64,000 bases of DNA from Prevotella corporis DSM 18810 = JCM 8529 (GTDB lineage Bacteria > Bacteroidota > Bacteroidia > Bacteroidales > Bacteroidaceae): positions 1 to 64,000 of the forward strand of contig NZ_AUME01000010.1 in assembly GCF_000430525.1 (NCBI RefSeq), read 5' to 3'. A model generated the notes under the pieces. The model did not search any database. It was not told the DNA's origin and saw only the letters and a program-made list of their open reading frames with translations. Each line of letters starts with the position of its first letter. Within the stretch, counting starts at the first letter, position 1. The position numbers and the translations under genes are program-made. Positions 1-8,121 of this stretch are shown here, one piece after another.

Positions 1-261
1 GGACCTGAATTTGCAGCACATAAGGACATTACCAAGTTCTTAGGCGTGCCCGTATACTTCGCTGATCCATATTGTTCTTGGCAAAAGGGAGCGATTGAGA
101 ATACAAATAAACTAATCAGACAATATATACCGAAAAAGGATTCGTTTGAACATTACACAGACAAGAGAATTATGTCGATACAAAAGAAATTGAACGAAAG
201 ACCGAGAGAAAAATTAAACTTTTCTACACCTAAGTGCGAGTTCTTCAAACACGTTTTGTAA
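1..261 (+). CDS. IS30-family transposase, C-terminal fragment cut by the window edge
   Basis: The reading frame is open from base 1 and ends at TAA (259-261), leaving 86 residues of the catalytic end of a DDE transposase. The fragment has the IS30/IS4351-type order: a GPEF-like stretch, then WQKGAIENTNKLIRQYIPK, which carries the last catalytic Glu in the context GAIENTN. It ends with LNERPREKLNFSTP, typical of this family's C-terminus. The enzyme would cut and rejoin the ends of its own insertion sequence. The start, the N-terminal helix-turn-helix and the left end lie outside the window, so I cannot say whether the copy is intact. The right inverted repeat should lie in the first tens of bases after the stop (about 262-300), but without the left end I cannot mark it. 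Confidence 0.85.
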   Translation, partial: GPEFAAHKDITKFLGVPVYFADPYCSWQKGAIENTNKLIRQYIPKKDSFEHYTDKRIMSIQKKLNERPREKLNFSTPKCEFFKHVL

Positions 262-331
262 TTTTGCACTTGCTGGTTGACTCTACGACTATTGCTTAAC
301 CAGCCATACATTCACATTTTTCTGTTAAAAA

Positions 332-363
332 TTTGTCTAAAATGATAAAAGTAATTATATTTG
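332..363 (+). promoter_or_regulatory. Bacteroidota-type promoter of the ECF sigma factor gene
   Basis: TTTG (332-335), a 20-base spacer and TATATTTG (356-363) match the TTTG / TAnnTTTG consensus of the primary Bacteroidota sigma factor. Transcription would start near 369, leaving a leader of about 75 bases before the ATG at 444. The promoter lies between the insertion sequence end and the gene, so the gene need not depend on the insertion sequence for expression. Confidence 0.65.
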
Positions 364-443
364 CATCTGATAATACAATAAATCAATTTATAAATCAGAA
401 ATGCCTATTGAAACAACATTACTTAATATAAACTATTTAAGGA

Positions 444-1040
444 ATGAAGAATCTAAATAAGATGGCCGATGAGGAATTGGCCCTGTCTTATATTGAAGGA
501 GATAATAGAGCCTTTGATTTATTGTTATCACGCAATCAGTCAAAACTGTTTTCATATATTTTATTTGTTGTGCGCGACCGCGACATAGCAAATGATGTCT
601 TTCAAGAGACGTTCGTGAAAATAATCACTCGCCTACAGCAGGGTAAGTATTCGCCAACAGGTAAGTTTGCAGCATGGACCATGCGTATAGCGCATAATGT
701 AATTATGGACTGGTATCGCGCCCAAAAAGCCGATAAGATAGTTGAAGCACCAAGGGAGAACGACCTTTCGAATATTGGTGGGGCTGATGTACAGATTGGA
801 AATATAGAAAATGAGTTTGTGAGCTCCCAAACGTTGTCAGACATTAAGAAGCTGATGAATCATCTTCCTGCTCCCCAGCGTGAGGTTGTTTTCATGCGCT
901 TTTATCAGGAAATGTCATTCAAGGAAATAGCTGAGACTACGGGTGTTAGCATCAATACAAGTCTCGGACGTATGAGATATGCCATTCTGAACCTAAGAAG
1001 GATGGTGAGAGAACATGAATTGACCTTGCAGCTGGTATAG
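444..1040 (+). CDS. RNA polymerase sigma factor, ECF (sigma-70 family)
   Basis: This 198-residue protein has the two-domain layout of extracytoplasmic-function sigma factors. Region 2 spans about residues 20-95, with DIANDVFQETFVKII and the WTMRIAHNVIMDWYR stretch that contacts the -10 element. Region 4 spans about 140-190, with LPAPQREVVFMRFYQEMSF followed by the helix-turn-helix KEIAETTGVSINTSLGRM. It would direct RNA polymerase to a dedicated promoter set. No FecR-type anti-sigma factor, SusC/TonB receptor or zinc-binding anti-sigma gene sits next to it, so its signal cannot be read from context. It is transcribed alone: its own promoter lies upstream and a terminator hairpin at 1063-1113 follows. 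The family call is firm; the regulon is unknown. Confidence 0.92.
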   Translation: MKNLNKMADEELALSYIEGDNRAFDLLLSRNQSKLFSYILFVVRDRDIANDVFQETFVKIITRLQQGKYSPTGKFAAWTMRIAHNVIMDWYRAQKADKIVEAPRENDLSNIGGADVQIGNIENEFVSSQTLSDIKKLMNHLPAPQREVVFMRFYQEMSFKEIAETTGVSINTSLGRMRYAILNLRRMVREHELTLQLV

Positions 1041-1062
1041 GGGCGAAAAAAACGAAAACAGA

Positions 1063-1113
1063 TCGGAGATTGTTTTGATAGTGTATCAATTATTCTCCGA
1101 CTTGTTTTCCTTT
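1063..1113 (+). terminator. terminator after the sigma factor gene
   Basis: TCGGAGA (1063-1069) pairs with TCTCCGA (1094-1100), and inner bases TTGATA/TATCAA extend the stem imperfectly. A T-rich tract (CTTGTTTTCCTTTT) follows. It lies 22 bases after the stop codon. Confidence 0.6.
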
Positions 1114-1200
1114 TCGGCTTTTGCGGAGTGCCCCAAATCAAACTCCTGTGAGGAGAGCTATTGTGAATTTAGATATTAATCAATTATTCAGACTTGCTTC

Positions 1201-1851
1201 TCACAATTCTTTCAAATCGTGAATTGTGGCAATGGGGTCATCAGCTTTAAAGACATAACTACCGCTGACCAGCATATCGGTGCCTGCAGCCACCAGTCTT
1301 GGTGCCGTTTCTGCCTGAACACCTCCATCTACTTCTATGATGACATCTTTGCCTGATTGGTTGATTAGCTCTCTGAGGCGTTTAACTTTGCCAATGGTAT
1401 TCTCAATGAATTTCTGTCCTCCAAAACCAGGGTTGACACTCATCAGCAACACCAAATCTACATCATTGATAATGTCTTCCAAAAGACAGACAGGGCTTGA
1501 GGGGTTCAATACCACGCCAGCTTTCATGCCCGCTTGACGAATTTGCTGTAAGGTACGGTGCAAGTGAATACAGGTTTCGTAATGAACGCTCATGATTGCC
1601 GCTCCAGCATCGGCAGTCTGCTGAATGTATTCTTCTGGATGGACAATCATGAAGTGAACATCCATTGGCTTTTTGCATGCTTTGCCTACTGCTTTCAAGA
1701 TGGGAAATCCAAAAGAGATGTTGGGAACAAAAACCCCGTCCATAATGTCCATGTGGATAAAATCGGCTTCACTTTGATTGATCATTTCAATATCTTTATC
1801 CAAGTGAAGGAAGTCTGCTGAGAGCAGTGAAGGGGAAACGAGTGTTTTCAT
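1201..1851 (-). CDS. rpe: ribulose-phosphate 3-epimerase
   Basis: A 216-residue TIM-barrel enzyme interconverting D-ribulose 5-phosphate and D-xylulose 5-phosphate in the cytosolic pentose phosphate pathway. The family signatures are in order: SLLSADF at residues 8-14, the metal and acid/base site HMDIMDG (about 33-39), MDVHFMI with the second metal-binding His, LMSVNPGFGGQKFI (the phosphate loop) and VIEVDGGV with the late catalytic Asp. Length is normal for the family. Its ATG follows one base after the stop of an upstream 42-codon ORF, so the two are probably translated together. Nothing in the sequence suggests loss of function. Confidence 0.96.
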   Translation of the reverse strand: MKTLVSPSLLSADFLHLDKDIEMINQSEADFIHMDIMDGVFVPNISFGFPILKAVGKACKKPMDVHFMIVHPEEYIQQTADAGAAIMSVHYETCIHLHRTLQQIRQAGMKAGVVLNPSSPVCLLEDIINDVDLVLLMSVNPGFGGQKFIENTIGKVKRLRELINQSGKDVIIEVDGGVQAETAPRLVAAGTDMLVSGSYVFKADDPIATIHDLKEL

Positions 1852-1852
1852 T

Positions 1853-1981
1853 TTAATTCAGGCAGTAAGATTCAAGTTTGTTATTGACTTTAATCGCACG
1901 ATATGTGTATGCTATTTGACGAATGATACTTAATGTCTTTTCAGACGGATTCATTTCTTCTTGTGTAAATATTTCCATCAT
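1853..1981 (-). CDS. small protein of 42 residues directly upstream of rpe
   Basis: On the minus strand, ATG at 1981 opens a 42-codon frame that stops at 1853, one base before the rpe ATG. The product has an acidic N-terminus (MMEIFTQEEM), then NPSEKTLSIIRQIAYTYR and a tail ending in LESYCLN. My reasons for calling it are the tight coupling to rpe, the absence of any other feature there, and the coding-like amphipathic helix. I have seen similar short proteins with a PSEKTL...IRQ(I/F)AYTYR pattern in Bacteroidales, but I cannot search for them here. No function is known to me. It could be a leader peptide for rpe translation or an independent small protein. Confidence 0.5.
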   Translation of the reverse strand: MMEIFTQEEMNPSEKTLSIIRQIAYTYRAIKVNNKLESYCLN

Positions 1982-2188
1982 AGGCTAAATGTTTGAGTGT
2001 TACAATTATAAATAGAACGTAACCATGTTGTAGATTATTATATAATAGTGTGATGTTTTTCTCTTTTTCTGTTTATTGGCAATCCATACAGGGACTTTTT
2101 CCTTGAGTTGGGTTTGGTGTTTTTCGTCCTTGTTTAATTTTTCTTTTAAATAGCGTTCTAAAAATTTAGTAAAATGTTTCTTTTTCAT

Positions 2189-2196
2189 TAACTTTG
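2189..2196 (+). promoter_or_regulatory. -7 element upstream of the trpC-like gene
   Basis: TAACTTTG matches TAnnTTTG. The region 24 bases upstream reads TTTA, one base off the -33 element. The box ends only four bases before the ATG at 2201, so transcription from it would give a leaderless or nearly leaderless message, or the real start codon lies further in. Confidence 0.4.
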
Positions 2197-2200
2197 TGAC

Positions 2201-3001
2201 ATGAATGATATTCTGGAAGAAATCCTGACATATAAGCGTGAGGAAGTGGAGCAATGGAAACAGTATATTCCCTTGAAGCAACTCTACGGCATGATGGAAT
2301 ATGGCAAGCTTGACAAGATAGAACAACCATCGCTACAACTGGCCTTGGAAAAGTCAAATACAGGAGTTATTGCGGAGTTCAAACGGAAGACTCCTTTGCG
2401 CCAATGGATTAATCAGGGGGCAAAGGCCAGTAAGATTCCATACGAGTTTCAGAGGGGAGGAGCTGTTGCTATTAGTATTCCGACAGATAAACCTTGCTTT
2501 GGTGGCTATGATGAATATGTTCAGGAGGCCAAGGCTACAGGAGTGACCATTCCAATAGTTTATAATAACTTTATCATAGATGAATATCAACTGTTTCAAG
2601 CCAGGCGGGTAGGGGCTTCGGCTGTTGTGTTGAACTCTTTGCTTCTGAGTATCGAACAATGCCATTCTCTGCAGTCTCTTGCACATCAGCTTGGTTTGGA
2701 GGTGGTGCTTGAGATACATTCTGTTGATAAACTGTATTATCTCGACTTGCAACCAGATGTTTGCGCTGTGAACAATCGGGATTTGAGGACTTTTGAGGTC
2801 GATATCAATGTCTCCTTGGAATTGGCAAGACATTTGCCTGACAATATATTGAAAATAAGTGAAGGCGGAATCAATTCCCTTTCAAAAATCAACTTGTTGA
2901 AAGAAGAAGGTTACCAAGGATTTGTGATTGGTGAATTTCTTATGCGTCAGGAGAATCCAGGTGTTTTTTTGAGGAATCTGATTTCGGAATTAGAAAAATA
3001 A
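2201..3001 (+). CDS. trpC: indole-3-glycerol phosphate synthase-like protein with an altered active site
   Basis: This 266-residue TIM-barrel protein is plainly of the TrpC family: MNDILEEILTYKREEVE at the start, IAEFKRKTP (Glu59, Lys61), FIIDEYQLFQAR, LGLEVVLEIH, VNNRDLRTFEVD and ISEGGIN. TrpC closes the indole ring in tryptophan synthesis. The catalytic general-acid Lys (Lys110 of the Sulfolobus enzyme, usually in a KDF or KNF context) is here Asn122 in IVYNNF, and the Ser after the late Glu221 is Gly222. Glu59, Lys61, the middle Glu and the Asn of VNNRD are kept. It heads a run with trpF-like and trpG genes (gaps 16 and 30 bases), but trpE, trpD, trpA and trpB are absent. It could be a weakened enzyme or a paralogue with a new role. 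Confidence 0.8.
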   Translation: MNDILEEILTYKREEVEQWKQYIPLKQLYGMMEYGKLDKIEQPSLQLALEKSNTGVIAEFKRKTPLRQWINQGAKASKIPYEFQRGGAVAISIPTDKPCFGGYDEYVQEAKATGVTIPIVYNNFIIDEYQLFQARRVGASAVVLNSLLLSIEQCHSLQSLAHQLGLEVVLEIHSVDKLYYLDLQPDVCAVNNRDLRTFEVDINVSLELARHLPDNILKISEGGINSLSKINLLKEEGYQGFVIGEFLMRQENPGVFLRNLISELEK

Positions 3002-3017
3002 TAGAACCATCTTAACA

Positions 3018-3716
3018 ATGATAATAAAGGTTTGTGGCATGCGTGAGGCCCAGAATATTCACGACGTTGCAAAATTGGGCATTGACTGGTTGGGACTCGT
3101 GTTTATTCCCAGCAGTGAACGATTTGTGCGACAAGTTTCTTCTCGAGCGGGAATTATTCCTGACTATGGTAGTATGGATTCAGCTCGCGGGAAGCAAGAA
3201 ACCAACGAAGCACTCAAGAGTGACAAGCGAGTACAGGTGTGTGGGATTTTTAAAGATGACATGCCACAAAACATCGTGACCAGGGTCGTGAATTTTAATT
3301 TGGATATTGTTCAGTTAAACGGCTCGGAGAGTCCTGTTATGATAGATAATTTGCGTCGTACACTTGATCCTGATATTCATCCGGGGATTAAGATTATGAA
3401 AAAACTTGCGGTATCTTCATCAGCCGATATTTTGAAGTACAAGGAATTTGAAGGTGTTGCTGATTATTTTCTTTTCGATGTTCACGCTTCCGTAACTGCT
3501 GGTGCTGAGCAGAGAACTGATTGGAAATTACTTGACAGCTATGACGGTGCGACTCCTTTTCTCATAGGTGGTGACATTACGCTTGATGACATGGCATTGT
3601 TGAAGACTTTTCACCATCCGCGATTCTTAGGAGTGAACTTAAATGAGCAAGTTGAGGATGCTCCGGCATTAAAGAATATTGAAAGATTAGAAGCCTATAT
3701 CAATAAAGTTCGTTAA
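3018..3716 (+). CDS. trpF: phosphoribosylanthranilate isomerase-like protein, divergent
   Basis: A 232-residue TrpF-family barrel. The catalytic Cys6 (IKVCGMRE) and the general-acid Asp154 (FLFDVH) are present, as are the arginine of SSERFV and the GG of FLIGGDI. Several normally fixed positions differ: the His of VQLHG is Asn101. The Gly-rich loop that usually reads GGxGxxFDW is TAGAEQRTDW, and the DxNSxxE end motif is GVNLNEQVE. There is also an insertion of about 20 polar residues after SSERFV (around 42-68). TrpF converts phosphoribosylanthranilate to the ribulose derivative, the step before TrpC. Its neighbour TrpC is altered too, so the pair may have drifted together. The family is certain; the canonical activity is doubtful. 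Confidence 0.8.
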   Translation: MIIKVCGMREAQNIHDVAKLGIDWLGLVFIPSSERFVRQVSSRAGIIPDYGSMDSARGKQETNEALKSDKRVQVCGIFKDDMPQNIVTRVVNFNLDIVQLNGSESPVMIDNLRRTLDPDIHPGIKIMKKLAVSSSADILKYKEFEGVADYFLFDVHASVTAGAEQRTDWKLLDSYDGATPFLIGGDITLDDMALLKTFHHPRFLGVNLNEQVEDAPALKNIERLEAYINKVR

Positions 3717-3746
3717 ACCGATTGTTGCAAATAATATTTGTGTGCT

Positions 3747-4316
3747 GTGAAATGCGTTATTATTGATAACTATGATTCTTTCACCTTTAATCTCGTTCAT
3801 CTTGTGCGAGAATTAGATGTTGAAGTAGATGTTTTGAAAAACAATCAGTTTGAAATTTCAGAATTAAAGGGCTATGACCGAATCATATTGAGCCCAGGTC
3901 CAGGGATTCCTTCCGAGGCGGGCCTTTTACTGGATGTTGTTAGAACTTATGCGAGTGAAAAGGCAATTTTGGGTGTCTGTCTTGGGCATCAGGCAATAGC
4001 TGAGGTCTTCGGTGGGAAGTTGGAAAGGTTGAGCAATGTTTTCCATGGCATATCAGACACTATTCGCTGTAAAGCTGCCGATTCGATATTTGCAAATTTG
4101 GGTGACGATTTTAAAGTAGGAAGATACCATAGTTTTGTGGTGTCGAAGAAAACTTTTCCATCAGACCTGGAAATAACTGCCGAGAATTCGGAGGGCTTGA
4201 TCATGGCTCTTCGCCATAAGACCTTGAATGTGCACGGGATTCAGTTCCATCCTGAAAGCGTTTTGACTCCTTTAGGTAAGGATATGCTAAATAATTGGCT
4301 ACATTCGGCCTACTAA
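3747..4316 (+). CDS. trpG: anthranilate/aminodeoxychorismate synthase glutaminase subunit
   Basis: A class I glutamine amidotransferase of 189 residues from the GTG at 3747. An upstream in-frame TTG at 3738 would add three residues, but the family starts at MKxxxIDNYDSFTFNL, so I chose GTG. The triad is complete: Cys78 in GVCLGHQ, and His168 and Glu170 in QFHPES. SPGPGIPSEAG is the oxyanion-side loop. It would release ammonia from glutamine for a chorismate-using synthase (TrpE or PabB), neither of which is in the window. TrpG and PabA cannot be told apart by sequence alone, and one protein often serves both. It follows the trpF-like gene by 30 bases. Unlike its two neighbours, its active site looks fully functional. 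Confidence 0.85.
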   Translation: MKCVIIDNYDSFTFNLVHLVRELDVEVDVLKNNQFEISELKGYDRIILSPGPGIPSEAGLLLDVVRTYASEKAILGVCLGHQAIAEVFGGKLERLSNVFHGISDTIRCKAADSIFANLGDDFKVGRYHSFVVSKKTFPSDLEITAENSEGLIMALRHKTLNVHGIQFHPESVLTPLGKDMLNNWLHSAY

Positions 4317-4365
4317 TACATATTAGGAATGTGAATCTTCGAGCAACAGATTTAAGTTTAGTATT

Positions 4366-4938
4366 ATGAAACAGATGCAAAAAAGATATGTTGATGAAAT
4401 TGTAGATGATGGCAAACCATGGTATGCCGTCAGACTCTTTTCTACTAAACTCGAAGAGGTTGAAAATTATTTCAAGGAAAATGGCTTGGAGAGTTTTATT
4501 CCCATGCAATACGTGGATGAGGAGGATGCTAAGGGAAAGTTGCATCATAGGTTGAAACCTGTTGTTCGGAACTTAATCTTCATCAAGCAGACTATAAGCG
4601 ATAAGGATTTCAAGTCAATGGTATTTAATTCCAATCAGAAAATATCTGTACTTACTAAATCAGACGATTCACGTTCTTTCTACCTGATACCCCACGACCA
4701 AATGTATGAATTTCGCTTGATGTGCAATCCGGAGATAGCCATTAAGAAATTTATATCAACGGATGAGGCTAAAATGAAAGCTGGCGATCCGGTGTATGTT
4801 AAATTTGGACCGCTGAAAGGCATGCGTGGGCGTTTGGTGAGGTCCAGCAAGAAGTATTATTTGCTGTCGGAGATTCCAGGCATCAGTGTGATGATGAAAG
4901 TATCGCGTTGGTGCTGTGTTCCAGAAAAACAAGATTGA
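4366..4938 (+). CDS. NusG-family transcription antiterminator (UpxY-like)
   Basis: This 190-residue protein has a NusG N-terminal domain (about residues 18-115, opening PWYAVRLFSTKLEEVENYF, with VRNLIFIK in the core) and a KOW domain at the C-terminus (about 133-180, AGDPVYVKFGPLKGMRGRL). The length and pattern match the specialised NusG paralogues of Bacteroidota (UpxY type), which bind RNA polymerase near the 5' leader of a polysaccharide operon and prevent early termination. UpxY genes normally open the operon they control. This one follows trpG by 49 bases and is convergent with prfC. The nearest polysaccharide operons are 10-15 kb away, so its target is not evident. Housekeeping NusG is less likely because its conserved neighbours (secE, rplK) are absent. 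Confidence 0.85.
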   Translation: MKQMQKRYVDEIVDDGKPWYAVRLFSTKLEEVENYFKENGLESFIPMQYVDEEDAKGKLHHRLKPVVRNLIFIKQTISDKDFKSMVFNSNQKISVLTKSDDSRSFYLIPHDQMYEFRLMCNPEIAIKKFISTDEAKMKAGDPVYVKFGPLKGMRGRLVRSSKKYYLLSEIPGISVMMKVSRWCCVPEKQD

Positions 4939-4974
4939 CCTTTTGCAAGAAAGTCAATACTCCCACTTTACCAG

Positions 4975-6543
4975 TTAAAACTCTGATGTAAAGTGGAATT
5001 TGATTTTCTTGAAGTCTTGTTGCGCCATTGAAAGTACATAGCCAGAATCTGCAAGGAACACATCCCTGTCCTCAATGTCTTTTGCCATGTACTGATACTT
5101 TCGCTTTTTGAAATTTTCAAGCTCTTCTTCGCTTTCAGCTTCAATCCAACAGGCTTTGTGAAGATGGACGGGCTCCCAGCGACATTTGGCATTGTATTCA
5201 TGTTCCAATCGATATTGGATGACCTCAAATTGAAGTTGTCCGACTGTTCCAACAATCTTCCTATTGTTGAATTGGTTGACAAACAGCTGTGCTACACCTT
5301 CGTTCATCAACTGCTCCAAGCCTTTCATGAATTGCTTTGCTTTCATTGGATCGTCGTTCTCAATGTATTTGAAAAGTTCTGGGGAGAAACTTGGTAATCC
5401 ACGGAAATGTATTTTTTCACCCTCTGTTAGTGTATCACCAATCTTAAAGATACCTCCGTTGTCAGGTAAGCCCACAATATCTCCAGGATAGGCTTCATCA
5501 ATCGTACTCTTTCTTTGAGCCATGAATTGGGTAGGGGATGAGAAACGTACCGTCTTGCCATTTCGGACGTGAAGGTATGGCTGGTTTCGTTGAAATTTGC
5601 CCGAACATATTTTGCAGAAAGCGATGCAGCTACGGTGGTTAGGATCGATGTTAGCTGTGATTTTAAAGATAAAGCCAGTGAATTTTGGCTCTTTTGGTTC
5701 AACTATTCGTTCTTCTGCCATGGTCGGCTTTGGACTAGGTGCTATCTCTACAAAGCAATTGAGAAGTTCTTTGACTCCGAAATTATTGAGGGCAGAACCA
5801 AAGAAAACTGGAGCAACTTCTGCTGAACGATAGGTGTTGACATCAAACTCCGGATAGACACCGTTAACAAGTTCCAACTCGTTACGCAACTGAGCAGCAA
5901 AATCTGCCCCTACCTTATTATCTAGTTCTGTAGAATCAACGTCCACCTCAACAGTCTCGGTGACACGTTGCTTGTTTGGCGTGAAAAGATTGAGCTTTTG
6001 TTCGTAGATGTTATATACACCTTTGAAGCGATGCCCTTGTCCTATTGGCCATGAGAGTGGACGTACCCCAATTTGAAGTTCCTCTTCCAACTCATCGAGC
6101 AAATCAAATGGGTCACGACCTTCGCGGTCCATTTTGTTGATGAATATGATAACCGGAGTATTGCGCATGCGACAAACCTCCATTAATTTGCGCGTTTGCA
6201 TTTCCACACCTTTAGCCGAATCGACTACAATGATGGCAGAGTCAACAGCTGTCAATGTGCGATAGGTGTCTTCTGCGAAGTCCTGGTGTCCAGGAGTGTC
6301 GAGAATGTTTACCTTGTAGCCTTCATAGTCAAACTCCATAACAGATGTTGATACTGAGATTCCACGTTGCTTCTCAATATCCATCCAGTCAGAAGTGGCT
6401 GTCTTTTGAATCTTATTGCTTTTTACTGCACCTGCCACTTGAATTTGTCCACCAAAAAGCAGAAATTTCTCTGTTAAGGTTGTCTTTCCTGCGTCTGGGT
6501 GTGAAATGATGGCAAAGGTTCTTCTACGTTCTATTTCGTTCAT
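4975..6543 (-). CDS. prfC: peptide chain release factor 3
   Basis: A 522-residue translational GTPase that removes RF1/RF2 from the ribosome after termination. The G motifs are clear: [16 protein letters not shown] (P-loop), the switch I region with [18 protein letters not shown] (G3) and NKMDREG (G4). The remainder has the RF3-specific beta-barrel and C-terminal domain, with length typical of the family. The start [22 protein letters not shown] matches other RF3 proteins. It is the last gene of a minus-strand run (lysE-like, DUF4924, rfbD, prfC) and starts six bases after the rfbD stop. It is convergent with the NusG-like gene, with only 36 bases between the stops. Confidence 0.97.
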   Translation of the reverse strand: MNEIERRRTFAIISHPDAGKTTLTEKFLLFGGQIQVAGAVKSNKIQKTATSDWMDIEKQRGISVSTSVMEFDYEGYKVNILDTPGHQDFAEDTYRTLTAVDSAIIVVDSAKGVEMQTRKLMEVCRMRNTPVIIFINKMDREGRDPFDLLDELEEELQIGVRPLSWPIGQGHRFKGVYNIYEQKLNLFTPNKQRVTETVEVDVDSTELDNKVGADFAAQLRNELELVNGVYPEFDVNTYRSAEVAPVFFGSALNNFGVKELLNCFVEIAPSPKPTMAEERIVEPKEPKFTGFIFKITANIDPNHRSCIAFCKICSGKFQRNQPYLHVRNGKTVRFSSPTQFMAQRKSTIDEAYPGDIVGLPDNGGIFKIGDTLTEGEKIHFRGLPSFSPELFKYIENDDPMKAKQFMKGLEQLMNEGVAQLFVNQFNNRKIVGTVGQLQFEVIQYRLEHEYNAKCRWEPVHLHKACWIEAESEEELENFKKRKYQYMAKDIEDRDVFLADSGYVLSMAQQDFKKIKFHFTSEF

Positions 6544-6549
6544 AAGTTT

Positions 6550-7431
6550 TTATTTGTTGTTCAATAGGTTGGCCATACATACTTTTAGGCTGTCAACCCA
6601 ATATGGAACTTTTACTCCAAAAGTTTCCTTGATTTTTGTTTTGTCGAAAACAGAATAAGCAGGGCGTTTTACTGGTGAGGGAAATTCCTCACTATGACAT
6701 GGCTGAATGTTGCAATTCTTGTTGTTGGCCAATTCTGCTATTTTTATTGCAAAGTCGTACCAGCTGCACACTCCCTCGTTGGAGAAATGGTAGATACCGG
6801 TATTGCCTTCATATTTCCTGTTTTCAACTATGTCGAAGATGGCATTGGCCAAATCCACAGCATAAGTTGGCGTACCGCATTGGTCGAAAACAACTTTTAA
6901 TTCAGGCTTTGTTCCTGTAAGATTTATCATCGTCTTGACAAAATTGTGTCCGTACTCGCCATATAACCAAGCTGTACGCACAATGATATACTTTGCCCCT
7001 GATGCTTGGATTTTTTGCTCTCCATGAAGTTTTGTTAGTCCATAAACTCCAGTTGGGGTTCCTTTTTGTTCCTCCTTGCACGGGGTATTGTAGGGGTCGC
7101 CACCGAACACATAGTCAGTGCTCACGTGAACCAAGAGACCATTAACTTCTTTCATGGCTATGGCCAAATTCTCAGGAGCGATTGCATTCAAAATCTCAAC
7201 TATTTCGCCAGCAGACTCTGCCTTATCCACATTCGTCCATGCTGCACAGTTGATTATGCATTGAATATTATTTACCCTGATAGCTTCTCGTACATCTTCG
7301 ATATTGGTAATGTCGAGCTTTTGGTATCCATCACAAATATCAGTAAAGATATAGTTGTCTTTACTGTTCTTGGCAACGTTTTGAATTGCATTTCCCAACA
7401 TCCCATTAGCACCTGTGACTAAAATATTCAT
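6550..7431 (-). CDS. rfbD: dTDP-4-dehydrorhamnose reductase
   Basis: A 293-residue extended short-chain dehydrogenase. The NAD(P)-binding loop GANGMLGNAIQ is at residues 7-17. VSTDYVFGG and the catalytic YGLTKLHGE (Tyr and Lys) follow, then IVRTAWLYGEYG and a sugar-binding C-terminal part ending in VPYWVDSLKVCM. It catalyses the last step to dTDP-L-rhamnose for cell-surface glycans. Of the other pathway genes, only rfbA is seen, far away at 19.5 kb; rfbB and rfbC must lie elsewhere. It sits between DUF4924 and prfC on the same strand, with only six bases to prfC. That looks like housekeeping synteny and not a capsule locus. Confidence 0.94.
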   Translation of the reverse strand: MNILVTGANGMLGNAIQNVAKNSKDNYIFTDICDGYQKLDITNIEDVREAIRVNNIQCIINCAAWTNVDKAESAGEIVEILNAIAPENLAIAMKEVNGLLVHVSTDYVFGGDPYNTPCKEEQKGTPTGVYGLTKLHGEQKIQASGAKYIIVRTAWLYGEYGHNFVKTMINLTGTKPELKVVFDQCGTPTYAVDLANAIFDIVENRKYEGNTGIYHFSNEGVCSWYDFAIKIAELANNKNCNIQPCHSEEFPSPVKRPAYSVFDKTKIKETFGVKVPYWVDSLKVCMANLLNNK

Positions 7432-7488
7432 AATCTTATTTTTTATTTATTGTTATTTTCTAAAAGCTAATAATTGGGCTTGGAATAT

Positions 7489-8097
7489 TCAATCATCATT
7501 CAGGATGAGTCCTTCTTTTTTATCTTTTAAATAGTAGTCGGATAGCATTCCGATCAATGTAGTGATTTCGTTTACAGCCTTTGATGTCTCCTGTGTTATT
7601 TCTTTTCCTTGTAGGCGCAGAATCATCACTCCATAGAGTAGGTCGAAACAGGTCTCTATTTCGCTATGGCTTAAATTGGCAGCTATTTCCTTGAGATTTT
7701 CTTCATTTTTCCTGGCCATGCGGTCAGCAACCTGCTTGGCTTTAGCACGAAGTTCAACTATAAATGGCAAAACGCGATAATATTCGGCTGAATAGAAAGG
7801 GTATTTTGAAGATGCTAACAACTGTGTATGCAGTTCTGTCAGATCTTGCATTAGAATCTTATTGATTTGCAAATGTCCGCCTTCGCGGCATCCTTCCTGA
7901 TTCATCATTCTGACCAGATCGCCGAACCAATCCTTTTCTTCTTGCTTTTGCTCCTCTGTATATTGGAATTTTTCAATATACTCTTGATATATTCTATTAA
8001 GAGAACATCCGTAAGCACGAATGATATCCTCTATTTGCCACATATAAAGCAAGTATTCTGCTATATTTTTCTTTCTTAATTCCTTAGCTATAAACAT
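7489..8097 (-). CDS. DUF4924 family protein
   Basis: A 202-residue, largely helical, soluble protein with no signal peptide or membrane segment. The N-terminal block FIAKELRKKNIAEYLLYMW and the later EEKDWFGDLVRMM match my memory of the Bacteroidota family DUF4924, for which no function is established. Charged helices dominate (for example EIAANLSHSEIETCFDLLYG), and the C-terminal tail is acidic. It lies 24 bases downstream of the LysE-like gene and 57 bases upstream of rfbD, so it is probably co-transcribed with both and with prfC. The assignment to the family is from recall and the function is unknown. Confidence 0.75.
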   Translation of the reverse strand: MFIAKELRKKNIAEYLLYMWQIEDIIRAYGCSLNRIYQEYIEKFQYTEEQKQEEKDWFGDLVRMMNQEGCREGGHLQINKILMQDLTELHTQLLASSKYPFYSAEYYRVLPFIVELRAKAKQVADRMARKNEENLKEIAANLSHSEIETCFDLLYGVMILRLQGKEITQETSKAVNEITTLIGMLSDYYLKDKKEGLILNDD

Positions 8098-8121
8098 GTT
8101 TTAGAAAAAGTCACCAATTTT

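Noticed and set aside
1..261. Intact insertion sequence
   Set aside because: Only the C-terminal part of the transposase is inside the window and no inverted-repeat pair can be shown.
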